Source of the DNA: Rachycentron canadum
Taxonomy: Eukaryota; Chordata; Actinopteri; Carangiformes; Rachycentridae
DNA: 64,000 nt
NCBI GenBank assembly: GCA_038496675.1
Contig: CM076648.1
Location: 14,938,870-15,002,869 of the forward strand
Direction: 5' to 3'
The position numbers and the translations under genes were made by a program. The notes under the pieces were generated by a model. The model was given only the letters and a program-made list of their open reading frames with translations. It was not told where the DNA came from and searched no databases. Shown piece by piece: positions 38,038 to 48,615 of the stretch (within the stretch, counting starts at the first letter, position 1; each line of letters starts with the position of its first letter).

Positions 38038-41000
38038 CATTCACCTCTCGAGAGATATTATACAAAACACTACAGGTCATTATGCAAAATATGTTTGCTA
38101 TGATTGAGGATATATTTGTAAATGCATAGTTACTTAGCTTTCATGCAATTTCAATTTAGCTGTGTAAAATGTGTGATGTGCAGAAGTATTATGTAGATAA
38201 ATAAATACAAATATAATACATACATTTTAGTTCCATCTGGGAAAATCTGCAGTATTACAGTAAAGGACTCAGCTCTGCATCAGGCTCTGAAATAAACGTA
38301 ACGGTGATCAGAACCTCTTGTATTCTAAGCTCTTTTGTCTTTCAGCTGTTGAGCTGATTGTTCTTCTTGCTCCACCTAACAAAACTCACAAAACTCTCTA
38401 TCAGTGTTGTCCACTCCTCCTTGCTGCTGCAGTGTCATGCAGAAGTCAGAACTGCAAATGAAATTTGTGGTGGACAGTAGACGATGAGCAGGAAAGGTCG
38501 GAGTCTCTCCGAGCAGCCATGTGCTATTACTCTGCAGCATGTCAGACACTATGCTCTGCAGATTCTGTGGACTGTTCACAGTATCTGATACAGGACAACC
38601 CTAAGTTTTCAGCACTATAAATGAATAATCATTGCTAGTTACAGAGGAACCATCAAGATAGCTCTCAAATAATTTTAGAAAGAAATATATTGACTCCTAT
38701 AACAACTACTTAATATTTAATGTTAGTCTACTAAAATGCAACAACTTTGATAGAATATTCTACTTACAGTGGGTGTGAAGTTAACCCCTAGAGTGGAGCA
38801 GCAGAGTTTAGAGGGAAACGCTGAGTGAAGAGAGCATTGGGGCTGAAAGGAAAGAAAGTGCCTTGAATTACTTGGGTTTTTATAACAAGGAATAAATAAA
38901 AGGGAACGACTCATCAGAATGGGTCTTTACTGTGACATAACAGCAACAGAATTGCATCAAACTAGGCTCAAGGCTGTTTTAGAGGTAAATTAGAATATTG
39001 AAATATTTAATTGTGTCTCATGTGAATACTATTTACCAAATTATCTTATTTTGATCAAAAGACTAGAAATTGTGTTTGTCAGTTGGTAGCATGGGCTGTC
39101 AGAGCACTTGTGGTTTTAAAGCGCTTATACGCTTTGCAGGCAACAGACCTTACTACTGTACAATTACTGCTTTACAATGCTTCTCAAAACATAAATAATG
39201 ATGCCAATCCTGCAAGCCATTAGTAAAGTGCAAACACTACAGGAACAGACAAGACTTGACACATATCCAGTAATACTTCCACAAAGCACTAAACGTCTTT
39301 GTTTCATTTGTAGATGGAAAGGAACTTTCAGGAGCTAAATACAGTGTACTAATAAATATACAGTAAATATATCTACGGTACATGGCTTGCCTTGTTCCTT
39401 AAGGAAATCAAGGCGCTTCTTATTTGGCAGATGAAAAGAGGTGAAAATGCCAATCACATTTATTCACCTTCATTTGCACCAAGAATCACACAGACATAAA
39501 TAGCAAACCTACTTCCTCACACACCATTCTGTAAACAGCACTTTTAACAGGAAAAATGTGTGGGTCCAACACAAAGTACCTTTGGTTGAATATTTGAATT
39601 ACAAATTGATCTGAGAATAGTTTTAAGCGAGGTCTAAACCAATCATATTTATCAGTGGTCATGGAAATTATGTAAATGGACGTCATTTTTTTGACAGGCT
39701 TTTGTGCTTTTGTTTTTCTCACTGTTCCTCACCTTCACTTTGCTTTTCTGTCTTTTCTATCTTTCTGACCACCCTTCACTTTAATTCTCAAGCTTTGTCT
39801 TCTTTTTCTATTTTGACTCCCTTCTGCCCTTCATCTCCTCTCAGGAGAAGCTGCTGCCTGGCCTCAAAGGGTGCACTAGAAAGGATCCATCAGCCAGACT
39901 GGTATTCTCTGGAGGATGCATCCAGTGTGTTGCTCTGTTCTGCTCTGCTCACTATCATATCTATCCAACCCCAGATAGCCTTTACTGTAGATCACAGGAC
40001 CTGTTTTCAAATTTGCTGCAAAGCTGTATGGAGCTATAATTCTGTTCCTTGTTGGACACCATACCTCTCACACATATCCTCAAGCCATTTACAATATATT
40101 TGCTATTGGTGTGAGGTAAGCAAGCTGTGTTTATGCTGCTGAATATCATTATGAGCCACGGTGTATATAGGGTGATGGATTGGTTGTATATGTACATGTT
40201 TTGTATGTTTTCTAATGGAGGATGAAAGGGTCACAAACAAAAACAGGTTTCAAGCATAAGGAATTAATCTGCAAGACTTTTCTTGTGGGTTTTTGAGCGG
40301 CAGCTTGAGACAGCGGTATGGCACTTTGAGCCTCCATGTTGGACCAAAACAAAGCCTCATTCATTCCCACATAACAACATCTGGGCATGCTTAACAGCAT
40401 GGATAAATAAACAAGCCCTATGGACGCTAAATCCCCCGCACTCAATCACTCTCACTCCCTCTCCACACATTCCCCCTTGCCATTCTGAAGGCTGTAGGTT
40501 GTTGGTGTGGGACTGGCACATCAGCACTGATACTGTGCATCCAATTAATTAGCCAAATGTTATCTCATTAGTAATAGCCGGAAGACTAAAACAAGAATAC
40601 TCCCTTACAGTTGCAAACAACCCTTGGCCAAAAATGAGGATGCTTCTCTCCTCCTCTGTAACCTCTGTGGTCTGTTGATGCTGAGTAGGAGGATTGAAAG
40701 AGAGGGGTGTGAATGCTGTTTGGTCAAAGTGTCCGTCGACAAACAGCTATTGCTCATGGCTCGCATTTATTCAAGAGCTTCTGCAGAATTAAACAGGCTA
40801 GCCCCCAGCTCATCCTAATGACTCTATTTCATGAGGCAATCTAATGGTTTCTTTGTCTTTAAGTTATCTGTCTTTGTGGACATCTGCAACATTTGCACAG
40901 TGCTGTAAGCAAAAGTCAGCACCATCTGACACAGTTCTGAATCCCTTGCATTCCTCAACACCTGTGCCTCAATGTTATTTAAAGCACTCAGGGGCTCTGC

Positions 41001-44000
41001 ACCAAACATCAGCCACCGGCTATTTGCTGTGTGTGTGTGCGTGTGTGTGTGTGTGCGCGTGTGCGTGCATGCAGGAAGAAACTTGACTTCTTGAACACAG
41101 TAACCATGAGAAGCTAGTACCAAATAATATGGAAGCTGCGTGTCTTTCTTTTTTTTTTAATACTGACACACTCATTTAAAATTGGACAATAGCCTGAAAT
41201 CTGTCTATCAGATCTGTTCAAATTAGAAAGGGGTGAATAACACAATAATGATGAAACAGACAAATGTTGTTGTTGCTGTTCAATGGGTTAAAGAAACTGT
41301 GTTCACAGCAGTGCTGTAGTGCTTTTATCTTATGCTTAAAATTCCCACAAAAGGAAAGAAACCTGATTGAAATTCAGGTACATTTGTCTTTAAATAAAAA
41401 AAATAAAAAAATAAAAAATAACAAACATAAAGCAACTTGCAAAAGTCACAAAAGAGTTCCATTCACTTGGCCGAGCGGGATCTAATTCAGATGTATGAGT
41501 TTGTTTGTTGAGCAGGTATACAATGGAGCACATGCCCAGCGGCTTCTTATCTACAGCTGTAGTGTCATGGTGTGTCGGTGCTTATCATCTGTCCACACTC
41601 TTCAAGGTTTCAGCGGGAGTAGCGGGATATCACTTGACACCCTCTGGGCTTTTCCCAGTCCCTTGGATTTCAGCAGCGACAGATTCATGATTACACTATT
41701 TGCATATACAGCTATATTACCATGCATCAAACAGAGGATTAATACAGTCTATAATCAAATATGAAATTTGTTGTCACTGACAATATGCTCAGTCCCCAGC
41801 CTATTCACAATGGTGATACACGACATGACATGTCATTCTGATTACAGAGTGGGAAATGAGGCAAACAAGCTTATTCTTGGACACAAGATAATCAGAGGGG
41901 GCTAGCCGCTAAGAAGTCTTGATGGTCAATGTCTGTCAAATAAAGTTACAGAGCTCTATTAGCCAACAAGATTATCACAAAGGGTTGAATAGGGGGGAAA
42001 AAAGGATTTTGTGTGAGTGAGTGTGTGTGTATATGTGTGCGTGTACGACTCCATCTACATATGCAGTCAGGAGCCAGTATAGAGAGACCAAGGTACAAGT
42101 AGTGTGCTGTGTGGTGTTTTGGTTTTGTTTGAAATATTTGGTCTGCTGAGTTTTTACTTTTAGATAAACAGGATATTTTTTAAGTGTGGAGTTGGGCTCC
42201 TGGAGTGTGCGTATGTTATTATAAAGAGAACAAAAGGATTGTCTGCTTTTTTTCTCAGTTGATACAAGCAGAGGAGATATCCCTATCCTGGAGATGTTGC
42301 TCAAGTGTAAATGTGTTGTTTTATGACAAGTAGTGCCACAATCCAAAAAAAAAAAAAAAGCTCTGGATTTGGACAGGTTTGGCACAGTTTGGATTTGTGG
42401 AAGGTGGATATTTTAAGCATTTATTAGCCATCTATAAATCCTCTCAGATTTTACACACTAGCAATAGCTTCTCACGTAGTCAGCCATCTCCTAAAAATGA
42501 AATTCAATTACAACTAAATTACATTCCCAAATCCATTGTATTGAAAATGTCATGTTATATAACAGAAGCATGTGACTGTCAGAAACCAGGGTTTCACATT
42601 CAGAGTTAAGTCTGTGGCCTGGTTTAGATAACACAAATACTTTGCTGAAAATTAAGGAAACACAGTTTTTTGTCAAATGTCAGTGAACATGTTGTGTCTG
42701 AAGGCACTTTTTTCAGTATTACACCAGACCATGATATTTTCTTTAACCTTAACCAAGTGCTGTTTTTTTAAGAATTTTTAAGAAGGGTGTTTTCACTTCA
42801 AGTGGATGTTGTAGTGCAAGATTGTTGTCTGAATATTTGCAATATATGTAAATCAGTAATATATCCTAATCGTTTTAAGAAAAAAATTTACATTTACAGT
42901 TACAAATGTTACATAGAAAATGTATTTGCATGCAAGTTAGTTGCATTTTAATAGAATCTATAGAGCAGAGAAATACCAGCCTACTGTAGCTAAAGTAGTA
43001 GTAGCAGTAGTTTTATGGTTATTGTAACACTACATGTGACACTACATCGACCTCACACCTATTTCTAATGCCATTTGCCTGTTAACTTTGCTCTTGAATT
43101 TATACTTTTAATAATCGAAAACAATCCGCCCGTCTTTCCAAGTACCCCATGGCAACTGCAAAAGTAACCCAGATTGTACAATTGTCCCCAGTTGGGAACC
43201 ACTTAACATAATACAGGTGTTTGTGTCTTTTAAAGTCTTTTAAACCTATAAACTCTATACCTCAAGTGGTCTTTAAATCAGACATTGTCTCTACATTGTC
43301 TCAAACAGCAGGTATGCAGAGATTAGTGGGGGAAATGGCTGATTCAAATTATCCTCTGCTGCCCACTGGGCCCCTGATTGTACCAATCTACATGCAAATG
43401 GTCATGTTTATTACACGATGGGAATAGCAAAGCCCAAAGTGTCCTTGATTAATGACGGGCTCTGCTTTTGTTAAAGAAATGAAATACAGATATTGCAATC
43501 ATCTAATTTTGTTGTAATCAATGCACAAGATGCTAATACCACATACAGATATACTGTGATCCACAAGTGAAACAAGCTTTCATTGCATCATATGTGTAAT
43601 TTTTCAAGCTCTCCAAAATTAAAAAGTTGGAAGAAAGGTCATCAGTGTCATCACCATTACCATGCCTTTATTATAGTCATTTACCTAAATAGCAAAAAGT
43701 CACACAAATGGCAGATGTAAATAGTTCCCCTGCTCTACACTGCACACCATGTTCATGTTTGCAGTCCTTTCCTTTTCTTCCATCTCGCTTCCCTAACAGC
43801 TCCCCAGATGTCCGCTCACTCGTCTACAATCTCATTTGAAGAATTCATCTTGCTGTCTCCGGGGTACTACATATTATTGCTCTCTGTGGTTCTTCATGCA
43901 ACTATGATAATGTGTGTCTTGCTTAGACTCCTCACATGCCAATTATGGGTGCCTGTTATTGTGATGGACTCCACACTCATGCAGAAGAGTGACTGACTCT

Positions 44001-46460
44001 CTCTTCAGGCTGTGGCTTTCTTCACATTATATATCAGAATGTGTTTTCAAAGCCAGAACCCAGTGTTAAGGCGGCAGGGCCTTGTGGGATATGAGGACAT
44101 GTTCTTATTAGTTCAGATTGTCATACACATGAATGACCTACAAAGACCCAGTCATGAGAATAGCAAATGATCCAATAAGTCTTTTTCTCTATTCATAATT
44201 GTAGGCATAAGAAGAGCAAAGAATTTCTCTCTCTTTGAGAATAACTCATTGCCAGTGCAAAGTTTTGCAAAGCGTACGATAGAAAATATTGACACTGGGA
44301 AAAACACCTTAATGTGTTTACTCACTAAAAAAACCAAAATATTTAAATATGTTCTATATATGTTGTGTTGGATAATCCGAGACTATCCTAGTAGATTAAA
44401 AAATTACCTAAAGATCAAATTTAAGACATATTGAATTACTTTTCCTTTGTGGCTGGCAGAGTTTATATCACAATAAAATAAACAATGGCACAACATAATA
44501 CAGTCAAGTACAGCAGCCCTGCTATTACAGCAGTACCACTTTTTTTATTGTTATATTATTTGGGATGTGTTTACAACAAGAATATATATATATACTTAAA
44601 AATTACTACAGATAAATTGGAACATTGGTGTCTTAGAACTGTTCTAAAACAAATTGTACAATTGATTGACTTTAACTCTCATAATGAAGTTAGTTTTTCT
44701 TGTTTTAACATATTATATTTAGCAGCATATTCTTATCAAATTGATATATATGGTAGCATAGTATAGACAAACTATAAAAGTGGTTGGCTTGACTTTTTTC
44801 AGTTTGCCAAAGCGACTGTGTTTTCCAACAACTCTAAATTATATGCTGAATTTGCATTCATACTAATCACTGCTGAGTTTCAAATCTTCATTATTCATAC
44901 TTTGACCATGAGGGAGTAGGTTGAAGCTTTGGGAGTGAACCATAACGACGGGCGAACCAAAACAAACAAGCTGCAGAGTTGGTTATTGATTCTCAGTAGT
45001 ATTGGCGCTAGCAAGCCTTTCATGTTACAATAAGTCTTTTTATTCAGTGTCAAAAATTATTTAATTGAGTGTAAATAGTCCATATATGACATTTCAAAAT
45101 TAATTCTATCATTTGAATGTTAATGTAAACATTCATTTGCAAGACAATGAATAAAGATACATCTGATTTAATCTGTAAACACTTGATTTCCTAGAGTATT
45201 GAGTTTAACACAAAGACTCAATAAAAGCAAAATATTTCTCCATTATTTTCTTCTCCTGTAATAAACTAACTCTAAAAAGTTTAAATTAACAAGGAGAAAA
45301 ACAGGTCCAGGCAGGAGAATGAAAAAAAAGAACCCTTTGAAATATTACAGATCTTACCCACCAGCCAATTAGCTGTTTGTGAAGGAAAGGGACAAATTAG
45401 TACAAATGGTTAACGTTTTCTCTTTTAGGACAAAAACAGATGAATTCATTACCTTTTGAGGCTTGATATACAAACACAGACAGAACTGCTTCTTTAAAAA
45501 AAGGAAAGGGAAACAGGCTCAAAGGACTAGATTTCTTCAAATGGCAGAACTGCATTACATTTCATGCATTATGCAAGTTTTTTCTATCAAATGAGATTTA
45601 AACAAATGCCTCCTGCAACTGATTTTATGAGTAGTGATACATGTCCAGCAGAGCAGTAGCCAGGTGGCAGGTATGAGCTACAGTAAAGTCCTGCTGATGA
45701 CTTGTTGTGATGCAAATTGAAACTCAACATTTGTTTTCTTTTGTTGAGTTTGGGGTAATGAGGCAAGGATCATTTCTACTGAAGACAGTGGCATCCATCA
45801 TTCATATAAAAAAAAAGTGAGCCCGCGCCATTGGCCCCCAGGCTGTAGACCAACCTCCCTATCTAAAAAGATTTCCAACAGGGTCTAAGAATCTACTGAC
45901 ATCGACTGAGAATTTAATTTACATACAAACAGTATTTATTTATAGAAAAATTGTGTAAAACTGTTTCCTAATTTCTCTAAATTATTAAAATTCAATGTCA
46001 GAAAAAGTAAGAAAGAAAAATTTTTGTAGCTACTGAAAAAATAGGTGAATGAATAGCATAATAAAAATATTGTGTAAAAAAAAAACTGCAAAGGAAAATA
46101 ATGTGTAATGTTTAATTCATACTGTATCATTCAAAGTTTTTATACCATTCCTGACTTTGTCTGTAACTTTTTTCAATTTCTAACTCAAATTTACTCCACG
46201 GGCAGACTGAATTGATATAAAGTTTTATGAAACATATTAGTAAAATGTTCTAGCAATAATCCTGCAGTACAAGATCCAATTGAAGTAAATACAGGGTTGG
46301 AAATTTGAAATTAAAATCTGACAGTGATGTTTAGGCATTGTGCTATAAAAATCAAAGTGGGACAGAGGTTTCAGGCCTCTACAAATACAGTCACATATGG
46401 GACCGTAGCAAACAAAAAATGGTGCAGTTATCATTGTTGGTCTCAACATATTGTAACCAG
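38038..46460. other. Intronic DNA up to the pcdh9 acceptor, no gene seen
   Basis: It contains the alternating tract at 41028-41073, an (AAAAAAT)n-like stretch (41395-41430), an A14 run (42346-42359) and possibly a third weak copy of the teleost dispersed element near 42069-42115 (GGAGCCAGTATAGAGAGACC). The frame at 39702-40142 was examined as a possible exon and rejected. Confidence 0.55.
41028..41073. repeat. 46-nt unbroken alternating tract (TG with GCGCG)
   Basis: Every step from 41028 to 41073 is pyrimidine-purine, mostly TG, with CG steps at 41040, 41056, 41058 and 41064. CG steps in a TG run strengthen Z-DNA potential. Confidence 0.9.
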
Positions 46461-46493
46461 TTTTATCTTTTTTTTCTTCTTGTCCTCCTTTAG
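46461..46493 (+). promoter_or_regulatory. pcdh9: 3' splice acceptor of the last pcdh9 intron
   Basis: An almost pure T/C stretch (TTTTATCTTT, then CTTCTTGTCCTCC) leads to TTTAG at 46489-46493. It fixes the start of the terminal exon and gives phase-1 entry. The reading frame just upstream gives no protocadherin-like residues, which supports the boundary. Confidence 0.85.
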
Positions 46494-46864
46494 ATGGCCC
46501 CCTGGGACCTCGTGGCCTCGTGGAAGCTACAGAGATGTGCACACAAGAGTGCCTAGTCCTGGGACATTCAGACAACTGCTGGATGCCCCCAACGCTGGGA
46601 ACATACCAGCAGCCCAAATCGCCCGTGTCCAGCTTTGGATCTCAGCGGGAGTGGGGTCCCAAGGACAAACTCCTCAATGGACATACTCTGACCAGAGCCT
46701 GGAAAAATGAGAGTGGGCGATCAGAGCATTTTGGTGACAGGAAGCAGTTTGGGAGTGGAGAGGGACACTTCACCAGCAGTGGTATGGCTGATATTCCATT
46801 GGTGAGTCTTAAGTCCTGCCAGCCAGCCTCCTGCCCAGACAGCCCAAAGGACCAGCAGCTATAA
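46494..46864 (+). CDS. pcdh9: Protocadherin-9 terminal coding exon (C-terminal cytoplasmic tail), partial gene
   Basis: This is the last coding exon of protocadherin-9, a delta-1 non-clustered protocadherin. These proteins are calcium-dependent, single-pass adhesion molecules of neuronal membranes, and this exon lies on the cytosolic side. A pyrimidine-rich tract ending in TTTAG (46461-46493) is the acceptor. Entry is in phase 1: the G of the first Asp codon comes from the previous exon, and 122 full codons then run to TAA at 46862. The tail opens GPLGPRGLVEATEMC and contains CTQECLVLGHSDNCWMPP, a signature shared by PCDH9 and, in a variant form, PCDH11. Then come KDKLLNGHTLTRAW and a C-terminus ending SPKDQQL. 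From memory, mammalian PCDH9 ends very similarly (SPKEHQL). PCDH11 diverges after the Cys-rich block, so PCDH9 fits better. The cadherin repeats, transmembrane segment and conserved tail motifs must lie on upstream exons outside the window. I see no frameshift or internal stop. Confidence 0.92.
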
Positions 46865-47410
46865 GACGGACTTTACTTCTGTGCTGTGAGATGTCCTTAG
46901 ACCTGGACCCTTCGTACAGACGAAGCTATTCACCTGAGCACCTCTTCTGCTTTGTTGTTTTCTTTCTTGATTCATCTCTTCCCACTTAAGTTGACGCTTC
47001 TGCAGAGTGGTAGCCACATGTACTATGTAGGCCACAAAACTATATTGCTTATGCTGTATTCTCTACAATTCAACTTTACTATGGCTCTAGAAGAAACCTC
47101 CTTTTTTTTAATGAACCTCCATGGATTTCTTCAACGACGTACAGTAACATTTTCTGTCCACTTCATGTGCAATTTGGACAAGTGGAGGAAGGACAGATGA
47201 AAAATTGAGAAAAAGAAAACAAATTCCAAGAAAAAAAAAAAACTACTATGGCTGACCAATATATACAAATATTTGTGGTGTGGTTGTTATTGAGTTGTTC
47301 AGGACTATATTAATCGACACAATCAAAGAAAATGGAATTTTATTTCAGAAAGTGTTGTTCTAATGACACTGTTAGTGGACACTTGTTTATTCTGTCATTG
47401 TCTGTGTGTC

Positions 47411-47418
47411 TGTAAATA
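47411..47418 (+). promoter_or_regulatory. Pumilio-type element TGTAAATA in the pcdh9 3' UTR
   Basis: This octamer matches the TGTANATA consensus bound by Pumilio RNA-binding proteins. A second match, TGTATATA, is at 47954-47961. Both lie inside the predicted 3' UTR and on the sense strand. Function is inferred from the motif alone. Confidence 0.35.
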
Positions 47419-47821
47419 AGACTTATTAACCACTATCATGTATCTGTAATAACCACAGTGAATAGGACAGTTCTTGGCTGTTGTCATCGTAATGGCTTGT
47501 CATCAGGATATGAGACGTCAACTGGACAAAGATCTATAATGTGGCATAATGTACAAGAGGAAAACAATTACCTTTAAACATTGACCAAATTCTTTAAAAA
47601 CCCCAATGGTTGATTTTCAAACGGATTTCCATCCTGTAATATACCAAGTGTTGCCCATACCTCATGATAATTTTCTTTATGTACTGCAAAATCACAGGCA
47701 AACCTTTTTTTAAAAAAAAAACATTTTATATGAAGGATGTCAGTGCTCAATATGTGCATTATAAAAATGAAAAGCTTTTAAAGCTCTCCTCTATAAACTG
47801 ATTTTGAAAGTGTTCAGTACA

Positions 47822-47827
47822 ATTAAA
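47822..47827 (+). promoter_or_regulatory. Alternative polyadenylation signal ATTAAA
   Basis: This is the commonest variant hexamer, about 960 nt after the pcdh9 stop. A TG/T-rich stretch (TGTTTTATCTAATGTTG) follows within 30-50 nt. It could give a shorter 3' UTR. Single hexamers occur often by chance in AT-rich DNA. Confidence 0.25.
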
Positions 47828-48584
47828 TAGCAATATATTTGTAAATGGCTAAATGTTTTATCTAATGTTGGATCTTATTACTGTATAGATTTTATTCAAA
47901 TTGTGATTTGACTGAGTGCAATCCCTCAGTAGTACCTGCAATTTATTGACATATGTATATATTATTTCCACACAGACTATTATTTTCCATACATGAGAAA
48001 ACACAGGTTAAGATAAAACTTTAATCACTGTGCCTTCATGAGGTTTCTTCAAACACTCAATCGTTCTTATTTCAATGACGAGAACATGTTGGCGACAAAG
48101 AAGACCCTGTCTGATAATGTAATGCCTTACGCATTGAATGTTTGCCAAATTTAGAGACATAACCACACAGATACTAAAGTACAAAATCAAGTCATTGGTA
48201 CTGAAGAAAAACAGAAAGGCATGTGCCAGATAATGGGTCAACCATGAAAGATCATTTGTCATTCCACTGTCTGAAAAGGTTTGTTTTATTCCACAGCATG
48301 GAAGGCAAATTACACAATGGAAAAGCATGCAAAAAGATATAGCTTTTGAAACTAACTTGATCATTTTTGTGTCCTTTTATTTTGTTGGAATAGAGTTGAT
48401 TTGTGCATTAAGGAGACATTCAGTTTGTAAAGCACTTTTCATATTTATGTCACAATATAAAGAAGTTAAGTGGGATGGAGTGATTTGCTTATCGCAGTAT
48501 GTTTGTCAGTTGTGAGGGTGTTTGGCATCACAAATACTGAAACAGTTAATCCTTGTTACTACTCTACAGGTATACAGCTACTGC

Positions 48585-48590
48585 AATAAA
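48585..48590 (+). promoter_or_regulatory. Candidate polyadenylation signal AATAAA of pcdh9
   Basis: This is the only canonical hexamer between the stop codon and 48.6 kb. It is followed within 20-70 nt by T/GT-rich sequence (TGTTTTAATTATGTG, then TGTTCTCTGTCCGTTTTGTC), as expected for a downstream element. Cleavage would fall near 48600-48620. Confidence 0.5.
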
Positions 48591-48615
48591 TGTTTTAATT
48601 ATGTGTATGCTATTT

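Larger units (their letters stand above)
1..46493 (+). other. pcdh9: Last intron of pcdh9 (partial, 5' end outside the window)
   Basis: The terminal exon enters through a good acceptor, and no other protocadherin-like coding sequence is visible upstream on the + strand. The whole stretch is therefore best read as intron. PCDH9 is known in other vertebrates for introns of tens to hundreds of kilobases. An unrecognised short exon cannot be excluded by eye. Confidence 0.75.
46865..48615 (+). other. pcdh9: pcdh9 3' untranslated region (predicted extent)
   Basis: This stretch follows the pcdh9 stop codon. It has no convincing reading frame and is AU-rich. The first canonical AATAAA after the stop is at 48585-48590. 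An earlier variant ATTAAA lies at 47822-47827. The downstream end is an inference from these signals and could move if a distal site is used. A minus-strand frame of 118 codons inside it (48008-48364) has no recognisable domain and is treated as chance. Confidence 0.6.

Noticed and set aside
39845..39901. Possible 57-nt cassette exon of pcdh9 after a strong polypyrimidine tract (CTTCATCTCCTCTCAG) with donor at 39902.
   Set aside because: A cassette before the terminal exon must be read in phase 1. In that phase the segment meets an in-frame TAG, so it would truncate the protein. The surrounding 146-codon frame (39702-40142) is not protocadherin-like.
42069..42230. GGAGCCAGTATAGAGAGACC-like start of another copy of the teleost dispersed element.
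   Set aside because: Only the first 40 bases resemble the family. The later blocks could not be matched, so it is not listed as a separate element.
48008..48364. 118-codon minus-strand frame opposite the pcdh9 3' UTR.
   Set aside because: No domain recognised, no promoter or splice evidence, and AT-rich. Chance is the simplest explanation.
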